The notes below the pieces were generated by a model, which was not told the DNA's origin, did not search any database, and saw nothing but the letters and a program-made list of their open reading frames with translations. Source: Pelobacter sp. UBA6812 (GTDB lineage Bacteria > Desulfobacterota > Desulfuromonadia > Desulfuromonadales > Syntrophotaleaceae). From it: DNA of 9,102 bases. Positions 5,424 through 9,102 of this stretch are shown piece after piece; positions within the stretch are counted from its first letter, which is position 1, and each line of letters begins with the position of its first letter. The position numbers and the translations under genes were made by a program. Where the stretch lies: contig DKEW01000029.1 of the NCBI GenBank assembly GCA_002452265.1, positions 10,474 to 19,575 of the forward strand. Reading direction: 5' to 3'.

Positions 5424-7826
5424 TTAAACCCTTTTTTCAGCACTGAGCTGAGAAAAATATTCTACAAGCCTCTCAATCTCGCAAATCTTTCCTGTGTCAG
5501 GGTCAACGTAACGAGATAATAATACATAAAAAACATAGAAGATTTCCTCAACAGTACGCTTCTGTCTGCGCCTGTCTATTTTTACTTCATCTTTAGTTAC
5601 TCCCCAGTTTGCATAAAATGGTACACCAAAGCAACGAACACTTTTCCCAGCCATTAATGCTTCAAAACCCATCCCAGAACTAACAACCCACACTTCGTCC
5701 ACAGCGTTTATCAAGGAATACGGATTAACATCGAATCCTATTAAGTGCACGTTGGGTCTTTTAGCGATGGCCCCTAACGACGCGGCAGTAAAATGTGCCT
5801 GATCGTCCCCCCCTGTGATCGCGCAAGGATGTTGTTTAATAACTATCTCAACTCCTTCGCCCATGTCTAAAGCTGTCTGCAGCATTACATAAAAACTCTC
5901 ATCCGTTGCATTACCGTACTTTATGGACATGTCACCGGCTTTTTGGTCAACAATGAGAATTGTGCGTTTATTTTTGGATCGAAAATCTAAATCTATAACA
6001 GGCGCGTAGTTATATTTAGAAACACAACCGCGAACAATCGCATTTATAAGGTGTTTAGCTCTCGATAGTTGGTCACTGCTTAATTTAAAATCGGAATCCA
6101 GAATCGTTTCAAGAAGTGATGGTTGCATCGAATTATAATAAATCGCACGAGTGTCTATAACAACCGAGAGTGTCGGTTCGTCTGGGTTAGTCCAGAGACC
6201 TTGAGATCGTATAAAACCGTCTTCCAAATACAAACGGGGGCGTCCTAAAAAACTACGATATACTTCTGGTCGCTCTTTAGACTCGCTAGGTTCAGCACCC
6301 CACTGTATGAAAGCCTCAGCCATATTCGCCTCGTGTACGTGCCCGGCTCCATAAATCCTTTTGTCAGCGTGCAGTAACTCGAGAAGGTATTTCTGTCTAC
6401 CATCAGTGATCGGCAGGTTGTTTATAGGATCAGGAACTGCAATCAAATTCAAACCTGGTCCATAACTATCGAGAATCCTATCGAAAACTTTTTCTACTGA
6501 ACCCAAATAATCACTACAAAGCCAGTCTGTTTTGTGGTGCGAACTATTTATTAGTTTATCAAACCCGGGATGGCAAAACCCTTTCCTGTAGGACTCAGCA
6601 GCAACAGGAGCTGAGTCGACACATTCAGAGATCTCTGTCTCTGGTCCACCAAAATCATAAAGTGTGATTTTTGCATCATCATAACAATGAGCCGGCAGAA
6701 GACCTACCGGGAGGATCGCCTCCTTGGCAACCGACAGAAGGGCATCAAGGTCGACATCATCGTCATAAAAAACAACTGTTTTTCGATACTTTTTCCGCAG
6801 CAGCTCAACCGCATTATTGTTCATCGCACCACGCTTGCGGCGTTTAATGACAAGCAGAAGGTGGGCAGTAGCACCCATGCGTGATAGAATTTTCTCTATC
6901 TGCACCGAACTTATTTCACAGATATATTCGTTAGACAGCCCAAATTGCAGTGGGGGAAGAGCAAGTAAATAAACTTCGTCAACGGCACCAACACCTATAC
7001 GCGTACGCAATTGACAACTTGAGCTATATCCGAAGTCTTCACGCTCCTTTTTACTATAAGCTGATGGTATAAGTGAGCAAGACTTCATCACTGTTTCCGC
7101 AAAAGGCAAACTCTTTGCAAACAATTCATCAACAGCAAGCCAGTCACATATTGGAAAAGACGCAATATTCGCTCCTCCATAAAACTGGAGCACCGGCCTA
7201 GAGAAAGGAAAATGGCAAATAGTAACCAAACCAAGCGCACGGCTCTGGATTGCCATGGCACGAGTGAGAGGAGTCGCGTCATAAGGCAGGACAACCGCCA
7301 CAGCATTGCGATCAACAGCAGTAGCCAAAGCACGTTGTGCTATTAAATTCGCGATCAAAGGCTCTTTTTTTGTGCGATATTCCAAATCGTCCAGATCACT
7401 AGCCCCGTCAATATGCTCCCACAAAGGAAGAAAAAAAGTTGCACAGCCATCATGTTTATATATGGAATCACGTGCTATATCCATAACTGGTACCCCAAGT
7501 GGATATATAGCTACTACAGGACGGCCCTCTTCATGGTTTTTTTTGTATTTTTGATCTGCTGCTCGATAGTAGCCCCAAAGGTCGATAGAGTTGCCACAAG
7601 CACTAAACGCCGCACCCATCGACCTAACTTCTTCAAATTGACTTTTTTTTGTTTGGGTCGCCTGGGTCGCTTTAACTACCTTAAGCTTGGCAGAGCCTCC
7701 TGCAGACAAAGGCTGCTGGGTCGGCCGTGAAAAACCAATTATCATTTGGACAAAACTATTTTTTGAATCGGCAAAAAAAGCCCTCGGGGTCCTACAAAGT
7801 TTCTTAAACTTTTTCTTAAACGACAT
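5424..7826 (-). CDS. Capsule biosynthesis fusion: GT-B-like N-terminal half plus KpsC-type (GT107-like) beta-Kdo transferase module
   Basis: This is an 800-residue protein from ATG 7826, chosen because GGGAGGGAG lies seven bases upstream; an in-frame TTG at 7853 adds nine residues but lacks such a site. It begins with a basic amphipathic stretch (KKKFKKL, then RTPRAFFADS) and a Gln/Thr/Lys-rich linker. Residues about 100-375 look GT-B-like (for example RAMAIQSRALGLVTICH at 189-205 and DLDALLSVAKEAILPVG at 359-375), with no family assigned. Residues about 488-795 form one KpsC module: LEDGFIRS (534-541), SKYN (603-606), VDQKAGDMSIKYG (626-638), KQHP (664-667), SSGMGFEALMAG (716-727), FYANWG (737-742) and RYVDP (772-776). 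The VDQ/GD motif fits the first KpsC module better than the second. YYDATKPS of KpsC is YYNSMQPS here. I infer a chain-building bifunctional transferase or polymerase in the serotype-specific region; a second linker enzyme is the alternative. Confidence 0.82.
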   Translation of the reverse strand: MSFKKKFKKLCRTPRAFFADSKNSFVQMIIGFSRPTQQPLSAGGSAKLKVVKATQATQTKKSQFEEVRSMGAAFSACGNSIDLWGYYRAADQKYKKNHEEGRPVVAIYPLGVPVMDIARDSIYKHDGCATFFLPLWEHIDGASDLDDLEYRTKKEPLIANLIAQRALATAVDRNAVAVVLPYDATPLTRAMAIQSRALGLVTICHFPFSRPVLQFYGGANIASFPICDWLAVDELFAKSLPFAETVMKSCSLIPSAYSKKEREDFGYSSSCQLRTRIGVGAVDEVYLLALPPLQFGLSNEYICEISSVQIEKILSRMGATAHLLLVIKRRKRGAMNNNAVELLRKKYRKTVVFYDDDVDLDALLSVAKEAILPVGLLPAHCYDDAKITLYDFGGPETEISECVDSAPVAAESYRKGFCHPGFDKLINSSHHKTDWLCSDYLGSVEKVFDRILDSYGPGLNLIAVPDPINNLPITDGRQKYLLELLHADKRIYGAGHVHEANMAEAFIQWGAEPSESKERPEVYRSFLGRPRLYLEDGFIRSQGLWTNPDEPTLSVVIDTRAIYYNSMQPSLLETILDSDFKLSSDQLSRAKHLINAIVRGCVSKYNYAPVIDLDFRSKNKRTILIVDQKAGDMSIKYGNATDESFYVMLQTALDMGEGVEIVIKQHPCAITGGDDQAHFTAASLGAIAKRPNVHLIGFDVNPYSLINAVDEVWVVSSGMGFEALMAGKSVRCFGVPFYANWGVTKDEVKIDRRRQKRTVEEIFYVFYVLLSRYVDPDTGKICEIERLVEYFSQLSAEKRV

Positions 7827-7833
7827 GACGTTT

Positions 7834-7842
7834 CTCCCTCCC
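7834..7842 (-). promoter_or_regulatory. Ribosome binding site deciding the start of the 800-residue fusion gene
   Basis: The minus strand reads GGGAGGGAG, then seven bases, then ATG at 7826. This is the strongest Shine-Dalgarno at the edge of the serotype-specific segment and argues for the ATG over the upstream in-frame TTG at 7853. Confidence 0.75.
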
Positions 7843-7870
7843 GATAGCTGCAACGGAATTAAACCCTAGC

Positions 7871-7895
7871 AAAAACCAACCTGAAAGCCACAGGT
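7871..7895 (-). terminator. Weak hairpin plus T-run after kpsF, possible attenuator
   Basis: In the 90-base gap between kpsF and the next gene, the minus strand reads ACCTG, a seven-base loop, CAGGT, then TTGG and five T. The stem is only five pairs, so full termination is unlikely; partial attenuation or 3'-end protection is possible. I saw no convincing promoter or RfaH ops element in this gap. Confidence 0.3.
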
Positions 7896-7916
7896 AGACC
7901 TTCACAAACAAATATC

Positions 7917-8888
7917 TTACTTGACTTGACAATCATGTACATTCAAAATCCCGACCGGTTTCTGGTCGACATCCACCACTACCAGGCATCCAATTTTATT
8001 TTCGTGCATTCTGGCTTCAGCGGTACTCAAGCGTTCAGTCTGGCCAATTGTGCAAGGGCTGGTTGACATGATCTGTTCGGCCTTCAAAGACAGAGGGTCA
8101 TCGTGATTTTCCATTGCCCTCCGCAAATCGCCATCAGTGATAACACCACACAAAACATCACCCTTAACAACCAAAGCCACACCCATTCGCCCGCTGGTGA
8201 TGGTGTGCACAACATCCTTCATTGTGGCCCCCACACCACACGTCGGCAGATCTTTGTTGTGCATGACATCCTGTACGCGCCCAAGCAACTTCCGCCCCAA
8301 GCTCCCGCCAGGATGGAAACGGGCGAAGTCCTCAGGTTTGAATTCTTTCAGCGTACTCAACGCCACTGCCAAAGCATCCCCCATCACCAAGGCTGCAGTC
8401 GTCGAACTGGTGGGGGCCAGGTTGTTGTTACAGGCTTCGTGCGGCACCGAAACATCCAGGATGGCGTGAGCGTTCTTGGCCAGCGTGGAATTCATGGCAC
8501 CAGTCATGGCGATAACCTTGTTACCCTGGTCCTGCAGGAACGGGATCAACCGGATAACCTCCTCGGTCTCACCGCTGTTGGAAATAAGCAACGCGACATC
8601 GGAAGGGCGGATCATGCCAAGGTCGCCGTGATACGCCTCCCCAGGATGTACGAAAAATGAAGCCGTACCGGTGGACGCCATGGTGGCGGCGATCTTTTTG
8701 CCAACCAGACCAGACTTACCCATGCCGACCACCACCACACGGCCCTTGGCCTGCATAATGATGTCCACCGACTCGCCGAAACTGCCATTCACCTTGGTGG
8801 CCATCTCGTTCAGCGCCTTAACCTCGGCAGCCACAACCTCACGGCCGATCCTCGCCGCTTTTGATACACAGTGTTCAACTTGCTGCAT
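7917..8888 (-). CDS. kpsF: D-arabinose 5-phosphate isomerase, capsule-locus type
   Basis: KpsF interconverts D-ribulose 5-phosphate and D-arabinose 5-phosphate, the first committed step to Kdo. The 323 residues are the usual length for KdsD/KpsF. The SIS domain (about 40-175) has VVGMGKSGLVGKKIAATMAS (53-72), HPGEAYHGDLGM (81-92), SNSGETEE (103-110) and HEACNNNLAPTSSTTA (150-165); FHPGGSLGR (191-199) follows. Residues K58, H87, E110, E151 and H192 appear to line up with the active-site K59, H88, E111, E152 and H193 I recall for E. coli KdsD, so the enzyme looks intact. A CBS pair fills about 205-320 (QDVMH, GVITDGDLRRAM, GILNVHD). The ATG lies eight bases after the kpsD-like stop, with TAGGAGG overlapping that stop. 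It could be the only isomerase of the cell, but its place between kpsD and capsule genes makes kpsF the natural name. Confidence 0.95.
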   Translation of the reverse strand: MQQVEHCVSKAARIGREVVAAEVKALNEMATKVNGSFGESVDIIMQAKGRVVVVGMGKSGLVGKKIAATMASTGTASFFVHPGEAYHGDLGMIRPSDVALLISNSGETEEVIRLIPFLQDQGNKVIAMTGAMNSTLAKNAHAILDVSVPHEACNNNLAPTSSTTAALVMGDALAVALSTLKEFKPEDFARFHPGGSLGRKLLGRVQDVMHNKDLPTCGVGATMKDVVHTITSGRMGVALVVKGDVLCGVITDGDLRRAMENHDDPLSLKAEQIMSTSPCTIGQTERLSTAEARMHENKIGCLVVVDVDQKPVGILNVHDCQVK

Positions 8889-8892
8889 AGTG

Positions 8893-8899
8893 CCTCCTA
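8893..8899 (-). promoter_or_regulatory. Ribosome binding site of kpsF overlapping the upstream stop codon
   Basis: The minus strand reads TAGGAGG, where TAG is the stop of the export gene, followed by four bases and the kpsF ATG at 8888. This indicates tight coupling of the two genes in one transcript. Confidence 0.7.
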
Positions 8900-9102
8900 A
8901 ATACCCACCGCGACCTTGGCGGCGATAGCAATGTGATAAAGAATCTGGGAGATACCCCGGGCGATCTCCACGTATTTCGACTTCACAACTGGCAGCACAA
9001 AAACTTCGTCACCAGCCTGGAGCTTAACCTCGCCATCAGCGAACACTTCGCCGCTCTGCCGGATCACCACAAGCCGTTCCTGATCAGCAGCCACGGTGTA
9101 GC
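8897..9102 (-). CDS. kpsD: Polysaccharide export protein, KpsD/Wza-like, C-terminal end (cut by window edge)
   Basis: Only the last 67 residues are present; the reading frame is open to the window edge and starts YTVAADQERLVVIRQSGEV. The pattern of a beta-rich segment, KLQAGDEVFVLPVV (PGD-I-V-P style), then a C-terminal helix KYVEIARGISQILYHIAIAAK and a short end is typical of the last SLBB-type segment and tail of capsule export proteins of the KpsD family (COG1596). These proteins carry the polymer across the periplasm and outer membrane with KpsE and the KpsMT transporter. The signal peptide and N-terminal poly-export domain would lie outside. The family call is good; the exact symbol rests on the neighbours. 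Confidence 0.8.
   Translation of the reverse strand, partial: YTVAADQERLVVIRQSGEVFADGEVKLQAGDEVFVLPVVKSKYVEIARGISQILYHIAIAAKVAVGI

Noticed and set aside
7827..7853. Nine-residue longer start (TTG at 7853) of the fusion protein
   Set aside because: The strong ribosome site GGGAGGGAG sits just before the ATG at 7826 and would lie inside the longer frame; the basic leader starts directly at that ATG.
7827..7916. Promoter or RfaH ops element before the 800-residue gene
   Set aside because: No hexamer pair with acceptable match and spacing was seen. A TTGCTA with a 17-base spacer leads only to AGCTAT, a poor -10. A GGTAG string occurs only on the opposite strand.
8103..8660. Long plus-strand open frame (185 codons) opposite kpsF
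   Set aside because: It is a shadow of the highly conserved kpsF coding sequence; its product is His/Gln-rich without a known fold.

Overview
The window is one continuous stretch of minus-strand genes from a capsular polysaccharide locus of the ABC-transporter-dependent, Kdo-anchored type (E. coli group 2 'kps' logic). The organism is a Gram-negative proteobacterium. Protein style and Shine-Dalgarno use suggest a gammaproteobacterium, but nothing here fixes the genus. Almost every base is coding. There is no RNA gene, CRISPR array, transposase gene or gene-free gap over 100 bases.

In transcription order (high to low coordinates) the window holds: the 3' end of a KpsD/Wza-like polysaccharide export gene; kpsF (arabinose-5-phosphate isomerase, the entry step to Kdo); a short gap with a weak hairpin; an 800-residue fusion protein with a GT-B-like N-terminal half and a KpsC-type beta-Kdo transferase module; a 675-residue protein with a GT4-like C-terminal half and an unrecognised N-terminal domain; an FkbM-family methyltransferase; full-length two-module kpsC; and the 5' part of kdsC (Kdo-8-phosphate phosphatase).

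The two ends (kpsD, kpsF, kpsC, kdsC) are GC-rich and conserved. The middle three genes are clearly more AT-rich and unfamiliar, as expected for an exchanged serotype-specific segment. Hand-counted 60-base lines give about 30-33% GC in the methyltransferase gene, 40-48% in the two large middle genes and 60-67% in kpsC. From their families, kpsF and kdsC help supply Kdo and KpsC builds the beta-Kdo linker on the lipid anchor. I infer that the middle proteins make and methylate the serotype-specific chain, and that KpsD belongs to the export machinery. Genes for KpsS, KpsM, KpsT, KpsE, KdsA and KdsB are not seen and may lie outside.

The points most worth attention are the third KpsC-like module fused to an unknown GT-B-like half, with changes in otherwise conserved motifs; a perfect 17-bp inverted repeat inside the end of the glycosyltransferase gene that resembles a transposon-end hairpin; and a seven-G run at the start of the methyltransferase gene.
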